Below, in pieces: positions 1 to 8,101 of a stretch of DNA of 64,000 nucleotides (its first letter is position 1; every line of letters starts with the position of its first letter). This stretch comes from Pelagimonas sp. (GTDB lineage: Bacteria > Pseudomonadota > Alphaproteobacteria > Rhodobacterales > Rhodobacteraceae). Both the position numbers and the translations under genes were made by a program. The DNA lies in NCBI GenBank assembly GCA_025210345.1, contig JAOARX010000038.1, forward strand, positions 1 to 64,000. Reading direction: 5' to 3'. The notes beneath the pieces were generated by a model. It was not told the DNA's origin and ran no database searches. It saw only the letters and a list, made by a program, of their open reading frames with translations.

Positions 1-1
1 C

Positions 2-148
2 ACCAATGTGGATTGCGATATGGGTGTTGCTGCTTTTGTGTCCCGTCCAAACAATCACGATGATGGGTTTGAGGCGTCCAATCCATGCCCCGCCCGCGCA
101 TGGCTGATCGCCATTATCGAGGCTCTTATTGCGGAGGAACAGACGTGA
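2..148 (+). CDS. C-terminal end of an unrecognised protein, cut by the window edge
   Basis: An open frame enters from the left edge and stops with TGA at 146-148, giving 48 residues that end in an Ala/Ile/Glu-rich helix-like tail (AIIEALIAEEQT). The stop overlaps the GTG start of the next gene (GTGA), the usual sign of translational coupling, and the last codons contain that gene's ribosome binding site (GGAGGA). I do not recognise the family from this tail. It could be chance reading frame, since only the end is visible, but the tight overlap with a well-supported excisionase-like gene makes a real gene plausible. Confidence 0.35.
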   Translation, partial: TNVDCDMGVAAFVSRPNNHDDGFEASNPCPARAWLIAIIEALIAEEQT

Positions 149-342
149 ACCGGAACAAAACACCCCTGTCGGAAAAGTTGCTTTGGAATGTTCAGGACTG
201 CGCCAATGCAATGAGCTGTCATCCAAACACGATTTGGAATCGGGTGCGCGCTGGCAACTTCGTACAGCCGATCAAGTGGGATGGGAAAACCGTTTGGCGT
301 CGCTCCGACGTAGAAAATTTCGTTGAACGGCTGGCGGGCTAG
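145..342 (+). CDS. AlpA/excisionase-like small DNA-binding protein
   Basis: This is a 65-residue protein with a winged helix-turn-helix of the AlpA/excisionase (MerR-like) type. It has a helix-turn-helix around residues 14-35 (LWNVQDCANAMSCHPNTIWN), then a Lys-Trp-Asp-Gly-Lys wing and the typical closing WRRSDVENFVERL. An upstream in-frame ATG at 85 exists, but the GTG at 145 has GGAGGA eight bases before it and overlaps the stop of the preceding frame. Such proteins direct excision of integrated elements or switch on the integrase. The gene lies outside the att repeat at 394-409, so by position it should belong to a neighbouring element to the left rather than to the 394-8169 element. Confidence 0.75.
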   Translation: MNRNKTPLSEKLLWNVQDCANAMSCHPNTIWNRVRAGNFVQPIKWDGKTVWRRSDVENFVERLAG

Positions 343-393
343 ATGGCGGGCCACTCAATCCAATCAGGAATTTTCACAATGATTTCAGTAGTG

Positions 394-409
394 AATGGTG
401 CGGTCGAGA
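394..409. repeat. Left attachment repeat (tRNA-Leu 3'-end duplicate)
   Basis: AATGGTGCGGTCGAGA is an exact copy of 8154-8169, which covers the CCA end and acceptor/T-stem of tRNA-Leu(GAG). Here the repeat sits in a dyad: TGGTGCG (396-402) and CGCACCA (410-416) are perfect 7-bp inverted arms around a 7-bp spacer GTCGAGA, the geometry expected of a tyrosine-recombinase core site. Confidence 0.85.
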
Positions 410-518
410 CGCACCACACCGCACCCCTTACAGGGCTAAAACACAAATGTCAAATAAAGCAAAAACAACAACTTAATCACATTGCCAGAATCAGATTCTC
501 TGGGTATCGAAGAAAAAG

Positions 519-538
519 TGGCCCCCGAAGTGGACCAC
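519..538. repeat. Left copy of a 20-bp internal direct repeat
   Basis: This 20-bp sequence, ending GAAGTGGACCAC, differs at one base from 8102-8121 and has the same orientation. It lies about 110 bp inside the left att repeat and just upstream of the integrase ATG. The partner lies 32 bp inside the right att repeat. The position suits an integrase arm-type binding site. The part GTGG-A-CCAC is itself a small inverted repeat. Confidence 0.6.
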
Positions 539-559
539 GGGATTTGCAGGGATCCAGAC

Positions 560-1816
560 ATGGCCAGACATAAGCTGACAGACGCTGAATGCCGAACAGC
601 TTCGAAGGATAGGCAGGACGGCGCGGGTCTTTTCTTGAAGGTCGACGGCGGCTCAAAAAGCTGGGTCTATCGTTATCAACTAAGAAAACAGCGGAAGAAA
701 GTCGGGCTTGGGCCATACCCTGCCGTCTCGCTTGCTGCGGCGCGTGAGCGCCACAGAGAGGCTGAAACCTTAGTCAAGCAAGGCATTCATCCCAAAGACC
801 AATGGGAAATGCAAAGGCGGCGTGGTGCTCCCCTAAAGGCGGTCGCAGAAAACTATCTGCAAACCAAACAGAAACTGAAACGCAAAGGCGAGGCTGGGCG
901 CTGGATGTCTCCGCTAGAAACGCACGTTTTCCCTACGCTTGGTGAACTGCCGATCTTTGATCTGACAGTTGACAACATCTCCGACGCCTTGCGCCCTATT
1001 TGGAACGACAAGCACCCCACCGCTGTGAAGGCGCTGACGCGCCTAGGTCAGATCATTCGATGGTCAGGCGGACGTGACACTCGCATCGACGTGACCCTCA
1101 CCAACCGAGTTGCAGAGAACCTTGGCGAAGTCGCGCATAAAGTAACGCACCACCGCGCATTGCACTGGAAGCAAACGCCCAGCGCGTATTTGGCCGTTGG
1201 CAGCACACGGGTCCAGCTTGCGCTCCGCTTCTACATGCTAACTGCAGTCCGTGTGCAAAATGTCACTCGCATGACATGGGACGAAATCGACGGTGACGTT
1301 TGGCATATTCCCGACGGACGAATGAAAACTGGGGCACCTTTCCGGGTGCCATTAAGCCCGCAAGCAAAGGAGGTTCTGTCACGCGTCGGCGGCAAAGGCG
1401 ATGGGTATGTATTCCCTTCACCTCAAGCTTACAAAAAGGGCCTGATTTCAGAGAACGCATTCAACAAATGGTTCAAGGACCACGATTGGCCAACGACGGC
1501 TCACGGCTGGCGCTCGACCTTCCGAGAGTGGTGTGTATCCGAGGGCGTCGACGACTACCTAGCCGAAGTCTGCTTGCAGCATGAAAAGAGACAGAAAACC
1601 GTCGCGGCCTATCAGCGCGAGGACAGACTTGAACAACGAAGGCCTATCATGGAAGCGTGGTCCAACTTTGTCACAGGAATATCCGAAGAGGATTTTGCAG
1701 ATACGCTCGAAATGAAGATGGGAACGATCAGGAAGCCTATGTCGGAGGCGGAAGCCACGAAATGGTCGCGAGGCAGCAAACTGGATTTAATAGATGAACG
1801 CCGCGAGGAGCGCTGA
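560..1816 (+). CDS. int: Tyrosine site-specific integrase (P4-like phage integrase family)
   Basis: A 418-residue tyrosine recombinase that should integrate and excise the surrounding element at tRNA-Leu. The N-terminal part (residues 1-90) is the DUF4102-type arm-binding domain (GAGLFLKVDGGSKSWVYRY; GLGPYPAVSLAAARERH). The catalytic domain shows the first Arg in LTAVRVQNVTRMTW, Lys in RMKTGAPFRVPL, the HxxR box as HGWR, the second His in LQHEKR and the nucleophile Tyr in AAYQRED, so all active-site residues appear present. A TTG at 482 would add 26 residues, but the ATG at 560 fits the family start and leaves the 519-538 repeat outside the gene. It points away from the left att site. Composition differs from the chromosome, as expected for acquired DNA. 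Confidence 0.93.
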   Translation: MARHKLTDAECRTASKDRQDGAGLFLKVDGGSKSWVYRYQLRKQRKKVGLGPYPAVSLAAARERHREAETLVKQGIHPKDQWEMQRRRGAPLKAVAENYLQTKQKLKRKGEAGRWMSPLETHVFPTLGELPIFDLTVDNISDALRPIWNDKHPTAVKALTRLGQIIRWSGGRDTRIDVTLTNRVAENLGEVAHKVTHHRALHWKQTPSAYLAVGSTRVQLALRFYMLTAVRVQNVTRMTWDEIDGDVWHIPDGRMKTGAPFRVPLSPQAKEVLSRVGGKGDGYVFPSPQAYKKGLISENAFNKWFKDHDWPTTAHGWRSTFREWCVSEGVDDYLAEVCLQHEKRQKTVAAYQREDRLEQRRPIMEAWSNFVTGISEEDFADTLEMKMGTIRKPMSEAEATKWSRGSKLDLIDERREER

Positions 1817-1962
1817 GGGCCAGAGAGCTGTCAGCCCCTTTCAGAGGGTCGTTAGCAGAGGGGGCAATGCCAGCGGGTTCTGCGTGAAGCATTAACGGCT
1901 GGAAGCCCAGTTTCGCGATTTAACAAAGTTTGGACGATTTTCCGAAAGCAGCTAGTTCTGGA

Positions 1963-3042
1963 TTAGTCTTCGAAGAGGTCCAAGTCGACTTTGGAGAGTA
2001 GCCATCCAAACGGAAAATGTTGATTTGTTAAGCATTGTCTGCAATCTAGGGTTTCTCCGATGAATAGACGTGGTGCATCTACTTTCTTGATCCGCAGCTG
2101 AGATTCACATACCGGGCATTGCATGAATTCGGCAAAGGTCGAATTCACAAGATCCGTCATCCGAGAGCGGCCCTTTGTAAAGAGTGCTTCGTATGCTCCA
2201 AGAGACGTGAAAAGCATCCAGTTCTGGTATTTCTTGCTGGGTTCTCTCATTCGCCCATACAGTTCGATCTGCATGATATGGAGAAAGAGAATGAGCATGG
2301 CGATCTGTGCATATGTCCCACCAGCATAGATGTCGTCATCCATCGGGTTTTTGAAGATGAAATTCAGATTGTAGTCTTCGGTCTGGTTTCTTCGAAACTC
2401 CGTCACTAGATGCGTCGCCTTGTCGAAAAGGCTTGCGAAACCTAGCTCGTTTTGAAAATTGAAAACTGCATCATAAACTGCGTCGGGATTGGTGAAGCTG
2501 CAACCCCGGCTCGCTTTCATCGCTGCTGCGAGTAGGGCTTTAATCCCCGCTTCATCCAAGTCTCTTCGATTGAGCAGGTTTTTTGCGTCAGACTTCATTT
2601 TGTCGAAGAATGCTACTTCGTCCGCGCACATCTGCGCGACGATCAACATGCCTTCTTTCAGGGGCTTACGAAGGAGCGAGAAGGCGACGGTGAATTTTCG
2701 TTTTTCCAATGCCCGAAGTGCTTCATATATGAAGTGAAGCATGTCGGAAAAGAGAGCATTGCAAACGTGATTTATTGCTGCTCGCCTTTCGAGGTCTCCC
2801 CGTCCTGACTTTTCCAGAAACTCAAGGATATGAATGCCGCTTGCCAACAGGCGGCGATCTTCTTCGGATTCTATCTCAAATCGAATATGCCCTGCCTTTT
2901 GAATTTCCATTTGGACAAGCAACCCCGCCATGAGATCGTGCAAATGAAAGCAAAACTCATGCTTTGCCCAGTGCTTCTCGGGGATATTTTGTAGTCTCTC
3001 TGGGCCAATCAATCCTATCGTTTTCAAATTCTCGCTCTCCAA
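1963..3042 (-). CDS. Unrecognised cargo protein with C-terminal zinc ribbon
   Basis: The protein has 359 residues and belongs to no family I can name. The first ~300 residues look all-helical, with many charged and Leu/Phe residues and a short hydrophobic stretch (IAMLILFLHIMQIELYG). The last ~55 contain two Cys pairs, CPVC and CRQC, about 28 residues apart, a likely zinc ribbon. No signal peptide is seen. The longest frame starts at a TTG (3042); a second TTG at 3027 has a GGAG nine bases upstream and may be the true start. No ATG is near. The AT-rich composition and its place between integrase and recombinase mark it as island cargo. Defence or regulation is possible, but I see no catalytic motif to support either. 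Confidence 0.7.
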   Translation of the reverse strand: MESENLKTIGLIGPERLQNIPEKHWAKHEFCFHLHDLMAGLLVQMEIQKAGHIRFEIESEEDRRLLASGIHILEFLEKSGRGDLERRAAINHVCNALFSDMLHFIYEALRALEKRKFTVAFSLLRKPLKEGMLIVAQMCADEVAFFDKMKSDAKNLLNRRDLDEAGIKALLAAAMKASRGCSFTNPDAVYDAVFNFQNELGFASLFDKATHLVTEFRRNQTEDYNLNFIFKNPMDDDIYAGGTYAQIAMLILFLHIMQIELYGRMREPSKKYQNWMLFTSLGAYEALFTKGRSRMTDLVNSTFAEFMQCPVCESQLRIKKVDAPRLFIGETLDCRQCLTNQHFPFGWLLSKVDLDLFED

Positions 3043-3132
3043 TTCACTGTAATCTTATGGGGCTAGATCTATCGCGAAGCAATCCAGAGTTGAGAGAAAG
3101 GGTGGGACGAAAAATGATTCGTACATTGTACA

Positions 3133-3151
3133 TTTCGGATTTCATCCGAAA
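3133..3151. other. Perfect hairpin in the 3043-3420 gap
   Basis: TTTCGGAT and ATCCGAAA form an 8-bp stem with a 3-base loop, followed on the plus strand by ATTTTT. It is preceded by GTACA-T-TGTAC, another short dyad. On the minus strand it lies 90 bases upstream of the zinc-ribbon gene and could be an operator or leader structure; on the plus strand it resembles a terminator with no gene in front of it. The rest of this 378-base gap holds further C-rich dyads near 3254-3300 but no gene I can support. Confidence 0.4.
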
Positions 3152-3420
3152 ATTTTTGACCGCCCTTCCCGATTTGGGAAAGGGGGTTATCTTACTTATA
3201 TAAAAAGTAAAAACACAGGCGCTCGTAGTATCTGGGCGGCCTGGTTTGGGTAGGGTCATACCCCCCTATGGGACCCCAGAAAAAGATTTTGGGGCGACTG
3301 GTGGCGAGGTCTCACTGGAGCGAATGTGAGCGCCACACAGGCGTGTTGCCCGTGAGGGGGAGGCATACAGACGCGTTTGCGCACGCCACAGCTAATGGGC
3401 GGCGTGGGCGCTGACGCGCC

Positions 3421-3978
3421 TCAACCTTGCTTTAGGAGCCGGTACACGCTATCTCTGCTAATACCCAGAGCTTTCGCTGCGCCTGCTTTGCTGCCGATTT
3501 CGTCCACGGCCTTTCGCACGTCCTCAACTTTGATCGACGGCGGTCTCCCTTTGAAGGGGCTGTCTGCGCCCTTGGCAAGCGCGGCGTCAATGCCTTCTCG
3601 TTGGCGCTCTGCTCTGATTTGCGTCTCAAATTGGCCTATCGCAGAAAGGATCGTGAAAAACAGTTCGCCCGCAGGGGTGCTGGTGTCGACCTGCTGTTCT
3701 ATGATGCGCAGATCAACGCCCTTTTCTTTTAGTTGCGCCGAAACATTTAGAAGGTCGCGCGTCGAGCGGGCTAGACGGTCAAGGCGCGTGCAAACGATTG
3801 TGTCGCCTTCGCGTACATACTCAAGCATTCGTGCCAGCTCTGCCCGACCGTCGCGCTTGGTGCCACTCTTCTTTTCCAAGAACAATTTCGTGCATCCGGC
3901 GTGGGTCAGTGCGTTCTCTTGAATGGTGAGGCTCTGTCCGCTCGTCGATACTCGTCCGTAACCGATAATCTCGCCCAT
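3421..3978 (-). CDS. Small serine recombinase (resolvase/invertase family)
   Basis: A 185-residue resolvase/DNA-invertase type protein. Residues 1-140 form the catalytic domain with the nucleophile Ser in YGRVSTSGQS, the Arg-rich RLDRLARSTRDLL box and the long E-helix (LFFTILSAIGQFETQIRAERQREG). The end is a Hin-like helix-turn-helix (GSKAGAAKALGISRDSVYRLLKQG). A longer frame runs upstream to 4257, but the ATG at 3978 has GGAGGT seven bases before it and begins exactly at the family start. It may resolve co-integrates or invert DNA. A possible crossover region lies just upstream (AT-rich with TCGATTCGA near 4032), but I cannot define subsites. It is the second recombinase in this island. Confidence 0.9.
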   Translation of the reverse strand: MGEIIGYGRVSTSGQSLTIQENALTHAGCTKLFLEKKSGTKRDGRAELARMLEYVREGDTIVCTRLDRLARSTRDLLNVSAQLKEKGVDLRIIEQQVDTSTPAGELFFTILSAIGQFETQIRAERQREGIDAALAKGADSPFKGRPPSIKVEDVRKAVDEIGSKAGAAKALGISRDSVYRLLKQG

Positions 3979-4853
3979 ATTCACCTCCAGTGTAAGATTA
4001 GGGTGTCTGAAATTACCGTACTGTAAGATAGGTCGATTCGATAGTCTAATCTGACACATTGAGGGCGCTTTCGACTGAACGATGTGAGTATACTCAAAAC
4101 GGACACCTGTGGGGCGTGGTCGCGTGGGGTCAACGCGCTGACGCGCGGTCGTAGCTAGACTGTAGGTCGATGATCGGCGCGACGCGACTTGATGGCAGGC
4201 TACGGTGACGGAGTGAGCACAAGATGGGCGGTGATGCAGGTGCAGGCCGATGGTCACGTGTCACACGCGCCCCACAAAAATTGGCGGAACGTCGAGACAG
4301 GAAGGCGGGCGATGTGTGCCCTATCCGCCGCGTCAGTGGCAAACGGCGATGTTTGAAAATGATCAGACGTCAAAACAGCGGGGCGGAGCGTCAATGCAGG
4401 ACAGAAACAGCGGCAGGACTCGGTGCTGTGGCGTTGACGCAAACTTTGGTCAGTGATTTGATCAAATTAAGGAGTTTCATTTCTTTGTGAATTGTTCGCG
4501 TCAAGGGGCGCTATACCGCGCAAAACGGTCGAGCGACCGTTGTCTGAATAGTCGGGGCTGCTGGAGAAGAATCCCGATTTTGTGTCGTCCCTTTGCAAAA
4601 TGGGGTCGGGATCGCTGAACTACTACCCACCGCATGTGGTGAACTCATGGTACTTTCTAAGGTGCGTCATCTGCTTCAGTATCAGCGGCCAAAGGTATCT
4701 TTCTGAGTCATCCTATCGACACGCCTGTCACTCTCCGACACGGAAATTTCGTTCGGATACAATTGGCATCGCACAGCGGTCTTGTAAAAAAATTCCCCAC
4801 CTGTTCTACGGAAATCCACCTTCAAAACGTGATGTGATTGACGAGAGTTCGTG
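3979..4853. other. Long gap without a supportable gene
   Basis: About 870 bases separate the serine recombinase from the DUF2971 gene. Short open frames here (for example 4224-4490 and 4582-4854 on plus) lack ribosome sites and have no protein-like composition. The part next to the recombinase (3985-4060) is AT-rich with repeated TAAGAT/TCTTA motifs and could hold its recombination site and promoter. The rest looks like decayed DNA. Confidence 0.4.
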
Positions 4854-5807
4854 ATGGAATTGGATGAAGCAGCGATAAGATATTATCAGATTTTTCAGCC
4901 GGGAATCATTGAAGAGATCTTGGCTGTAGAGGACGAGAAAAAGAGGTTCGTCTACTATACCTCCGCAGAAACGGCGATGAAGGTTCTTCGCAACCAAGAG
5001 CTTTGGTTTAGGAACTCAAAGGTCATGAATGACTATTCAGAGATTTCCTATGGTCTTGATTTGATCGGAGCAGTGTTCTCGGGTTCAGAGGGGAAGAGAT
5101 TCAGGACCGCAGTCGAAGATATCTTTTCGGGTACAATTGCGAAAGCCCAAGAACTTCTGGCTGACTGGGAGCGCGACTGGGAAACAGAGACATACATCGC
5201 ATGCGTGTCTGCTCACAATCCAGAGGAAGACAATCAAGGCAGGCTTTCGATGTGGAGAGCGTACGGAGACACCGCTTTGGTCATCAACAACACTCCAATG
5301 GCGGCAAGCACCGATAAACTTGGTGTTTTCTCGGTCCCAGTCCTTTATTTGTCCGAACAAGGCTTATCCGAATACTTATCAGAGATCACAAATGCCATTC
5401 TGCTCAACCTGACTTATTTGCGAGAGTTGGGACAGGACACGCTTGTGGCTTACATTCACAGCATGCTTTTCAGGTTCGCGATTGCAACCAAGCACCCCGG
5501 CTTCGCAGAAGAAAAGGAGTGGCGTTTGTATTATCGCCCAAACGAACAAAACAGTCCGGGGATGACAGAAGAAATCGTGGTGCTGGGGGGCGTGCCACAA
5601 AAAATCTACAAGCTAAGACTAGCTGATGAGCCAGAGAATGGCCTGCATGGCGCCGCTATACCCTCGCTCTTAGACCGGGTCATAGTTGGCCCCACCGAAT
5701 TTCCGTATGTGAGCCATCAGGCATTCGCGGGTGTGCTCGCTGACCTCGGGGTGGAGAAAGCGGCAGAAAAGGTTGTTGTTTCTGATATCCCACTAAGAAC
5801 CGGATAA
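4854..5807 (+). CDS. DUF2971 family protein
   Basis: A 317-residue cytoplasmic protein of the DUF2971 family, recognised from YYTSAETAMKVLRNQELWFRNSKVMNDYSE near the N-terminus, the central RLSMWRAYGD, and FAEEKEWRLYYRP toward the C-terminus. No biochemical role is established for the family as far as I know. It is common in mobile and accessory islands, which agrees with its setting here. GTG at 4851 directly precedes the ATG at 4854; GAGAG six bases before the ATG favours the latter. Codon use and the Lys/Asn/Ile content are unlike the chromosomal genes downstream. A role in phage resistance is only a guess from context. Confidence 0.8.
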   Translation: MELDEAAIRYYQIFQPGIIEEILAVEDEKKRFVYYTSAETAMKVLRNQELWFRNSKVMNDYSEISYGLDLIGAVFSGSEGKRFRTAVEDIFSGTIAKAQELLADWERDWETETYIACVSAHNPEEDNQGRLSMWRAYGDTALVINNTPMAASTDKLGVFSVPVLYLSEQGLSEYLSEITNAILLNLTYLRELGQDTLVAYIHSMLFRFAIATKHPGFAEEKEWRLYYRPNEQNSPGMTEEIVVLGGVPQKIYKLRLADEPENGLHGAAIPSLLDRVIVGPTEFPYVSHQAFAGVLADLGVEKAAEKVVVSDIPLRTG

Positions 5808-5908
5808 AGATCTGCGCACTGGGCGGGATGGCGGGCCGAATTGGAATGAAGCGCGTGATTTCGCTGGGGGATGCCAGATATGCCTGCCACCGGCATGTCC
5901 CGTGTGGT

Positions 5909-6216
5909 TGTGGTAGGCTTTAGGTTGCTCCACCCCTAGAGAAAATATTTTTTATTATTCTGACGAGAATTGGCGGACTGCGGTGCGGAAATGACCCCCG
6001 AATAGCTCCATTTATTCAAAATAATGTTCCTATATAGATTCTTTTCTGAAGCCCTACATCCTACCACAAACCTCTCTACAGTCGCATACTTGCCCTTATT
6101 TATATGGGCTTGGGGGCAATGGTAGGCTTGTGGTAGACTGTGGTAGGGAGACAGCGATTAGCGCCCGCCCCCGTCTTGCTTCACCGAGATTAGCCAGTAG
6201 GGCTTTGTCTACCACG
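5909..6216. repeat. Cluster of TGGTAG repeats (iteron-like), possible origin
   Basis: The hexamer TGGTAG, mostly as GTGGTAG, occurs at about 5911, 6120, 6131 and 6141 on plus and inverted as CTACCA at 6061 and 6209. The three copies at 6120-6146 are spaced 11 and 10 bases, one helical turn. TGGTAGGCTT is shared by 5911-5920 and 6120-6129. An AT-only run (AATATTTTTTATTATT) lies nearby at about 5944-5959. The 473-base gap 5808-6280 holds no gene. Iterons beside an AT-rich stretch and next to a replication-gene remnant suggest an inactive or active replication origin; that is inference. Confidence 0.5.
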
Positions 6217-6280
6217 GCCCACCACAAATCTACCCGGCTCCAAGCTCAATGAAACGGGGCGCTAACGCGCCCCGATATCG

Positions 6281-7402
6281 TCAAATCAAATCAAGCTTTT
6301 TGAGCTTGTAAAGGTCGCTGTGCCTGTCCGTATGCACTTTCTCTAGAACATAGCGGCCCTGTCGAGCTTTTGCTTCTTCTCGGTCAGCTCCCCATTCGCG
6401 CACTGTCCCTGCCATTGAGCTGATATGCTGCCGCAGGGGAGACTTGGCCCTGTCAGGATATATTACGCCACCATCTTCGAGCTGTGCATAACCACAGCCA
6501 TGCAGAGGAATGGACTCTTCTTCCAATGCCGCACGGATGGAGAGAACGCGATGTTTCGCAATAGGATGCTCCTGCCTATCCGTACCTGTTCCGATGTGCT
6601 TGGGCGGCGCGTCAGCGCCCCAGATGCGGAACACCGTGCCATCTTTTCCTGCTGGAGTGCCGAGATGGCGCTCAATAAGTGCGTCCATCATTTCATCCTC
6701 TGGCGAAGTGTGATTTACCGTGTTGCGAAGCGCACTCCGATTTTCCAAAAACCCGTGAATTCCTGCCGCCTCAAGGATGCCACCGACTATTGCGCAATGC
6801 CTCTCAAATCCACCGAGCGCCGATCCTTTCCATTCAGGACAGCCCTTCGCGATCCAGTTTTGCACGAGCGTCAAAAAGCTGTGAAGGTAGGTCCCTACAT
6901 TGTTCGCCACATGTTGGTTAAGGTCATACTTGAAGTTGGTGCGATCACCGGGGTTCTCCATCTGTGGGTCGAGTACGATCAGAAGCACGCGCTCCGCGAG
7001 TTCCTGCGAAAGCACTGTGCGGTTGCCTGTAAAGAGCCATGTTGTGCTGACCTTTACATCTACCATCTCGGTCGCGCCCATGGTCCGTTCAGATGCGTCT
7101 ACGAAGCCCTCGAAAATACCTTCTTCGGAGGCGAAAATGCGGGCCTTCTCTTCACGGAGAAAGCGCACACGACGTTTAATGTGCTCTTTTACCGCCAGCG
7201 AATGGCCACTTTGTTCGGGTCGGGCGAGGTCTTCGCCCTTTGGGTGGGCCTGAACCAGCGCCCGTGCGACCTTCGCCCCCGACGCGATCAGCGACGCGAA
7301 CTTTTCGTGAACGTCGGACGGCAACGGCGTGCTGCCGTCGTAATCGCCGGGCACGCCTCGGGCGAGGTCCGTCCCCAGCGGTATTGCACCCACGCCAGCC
7401 AT
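6281..7402 (-). CDS. C-terminal half of a phage/plasmid primase-helicase (truncated)
   Basis: A 373-residue protein whose middle matches the C-terminal part of D5/primase-helicase proteins of mobile elements: TTWLFTGNRTVLSQELAERV with the sensor-like TGN, VLDPQMENPGDRTNF, then GSALGGFERHCAIVGGILEAAGIHGFLENR. The primase part and the Walker A/B ATPase core that should precede this are absent; the first ~90 residues do not look like them. It is therefore probably a deleted or captured fragment without helicase activity. It starts at an ATG immediately after the TAA of the upstream gene with AAGGAGG nine bases before it, so it is still well placed for translation in a two-gene operon. The repeat cluster lies just downstream. 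Confidence 0.75.
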   Translation of the reverse strand: MAGVGAIPLGTDLARGVPGDYDGSTPLPSDVHEKFASLIASGAKVARALVQAHPKGEDLARPEQSGHSLAVKEHIKRRVRFLREEKARIFASEEGIFEGFVDASERTMGATEMVDVKVSTTWLFTGNRTVLSQELAERVLLIVLDPQMENPGDRTNFKYDLNQHVANNVGTYLHSFLTLVQNWIAKGCPEWKGSALGGFERHCAIVGGILEAAGIHGFLENRSALRNTVNHTSPEDEMMDALIERHLGTPAGKDGTVFRIWGADAPPKHIGTGTDRQEHPIAKHRVLSIRAALEEESIPLHGCGYAQLEDGGVIYPDRAKSPLRQHISSMAGTVREWGADREEAKARQGRYVLEKVHTDRHSDLYKLKKLDLI

Positions 7403-7951
7403 TTATGCTGCCTCCTTATGATATTGTACGTCCGTGGTTACGTTCACCACCGCAAACGCTGGTGAAAAATTCTGCCAATCAATGCCGCCAGCGTCGCCGG
7501 TCAGGACGAAGAAAAGAACGTCAGGCGAGAGGACCAGTACGTCGCGAAGATGATCAATGTGCTCGAAAATGGCACGGTCGAGCAAATGGGCGACCAGCGC
7601 TCCAGTAAATTGGGACTGCGCCAGCTTGAGCCGTTCACGCTCAACATCGGTCAGAACTGCGGCAAGGCCCAGCGCCCGCTCACGCGGGCCGTCACCAGCG
7701 AACAAAACAGCGTCCTCACTGGTGCGGCGCTCTTTGTCGATCTGTGCGAGAGCACGCGCCTCATAGGCGCTCAGGCCGCGCTTTCGGTTCCTGCGCAGCC
7801 CCTTCACTACTCCCTCCAGCGAGTACAAGTAATGGCTAAACTTGTTCGGAGTGGACCGTCTGACGGTGTCCGCGCTGTCGATCCAGCGGGCGACCGAACA
7901 TACTGACACATTACAGACGCACGCGATGTCCGCGCGGCGGAGTGTGTGCAT
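7403..7951 (-). CDS. HTH protein of the island replication module
   Basis: A 182-residue protein with an N-terminal MerR/Xis-like helix-turn-helix (MHTLRRADIACVCNVSVCSVARWID, about residues 1-30), a basic linker (LRRNRKRG) and a helical remainder including ERERLKLAQSQFTGALVAHL. The layout resembles small DNA-recognition proteins of phages such as Nu1-type terminase small subunits, or a replication accessory factor; I cannot decide between them. Its stop codon is directly followed by the ATG of the truncated primase-helicase, so the pair forms an operon. It is the right-most gene before the tRNA att site, where an excisionase or replication regulator would also fit. Start ATG at 7951 has GAGGT upstream. 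Confidence 0.65.
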   Translation of the reverse strand: MHTLRRADIACVCNVSVCSVARWIDSADTVRRSTPNKFSHYLYSLEGVVKGLRRNRKRGLSAYEARALAQIDKERRTSEDAVLFAGDGPRERALGLAAVLTDVERERLKLAQSQFTGALVAHLLDRAIFEHIDHLRDVLVLSPDVLFFVLTGDAGGIDWQNFSPAFAVVNVTTDVQYHKEAA

Positions 7952-8101
7952 TTTTACCTCACAAAATATTAGAGCTTTATCGGTATTATTTTACCACACA
8001 AACACCGCACGCCAAAATCTAGGGACAGGATGGTCACATCCGCAGCGCTGGTCCATCCGCTGTTAAATCCGGGATGGAACTCTAGGGTATAAACACGAAA
8101 A

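Noticed and set aside
3251-3300. C-rich dyads GGGTCATA...TATGGGACCC and CCCCA...TGGGG
   Set aside because: The arms are imperfect and no gene or known site (origin of transfer, promoter) matches; I keep them as unexplained structure only.
4224-4854. Two short plus-strand frames in the island gap (4224-4490 and 4582-4854)
   Set aside because: No ribosome sites, biased residues without fold-like pattern; probably non-coding.
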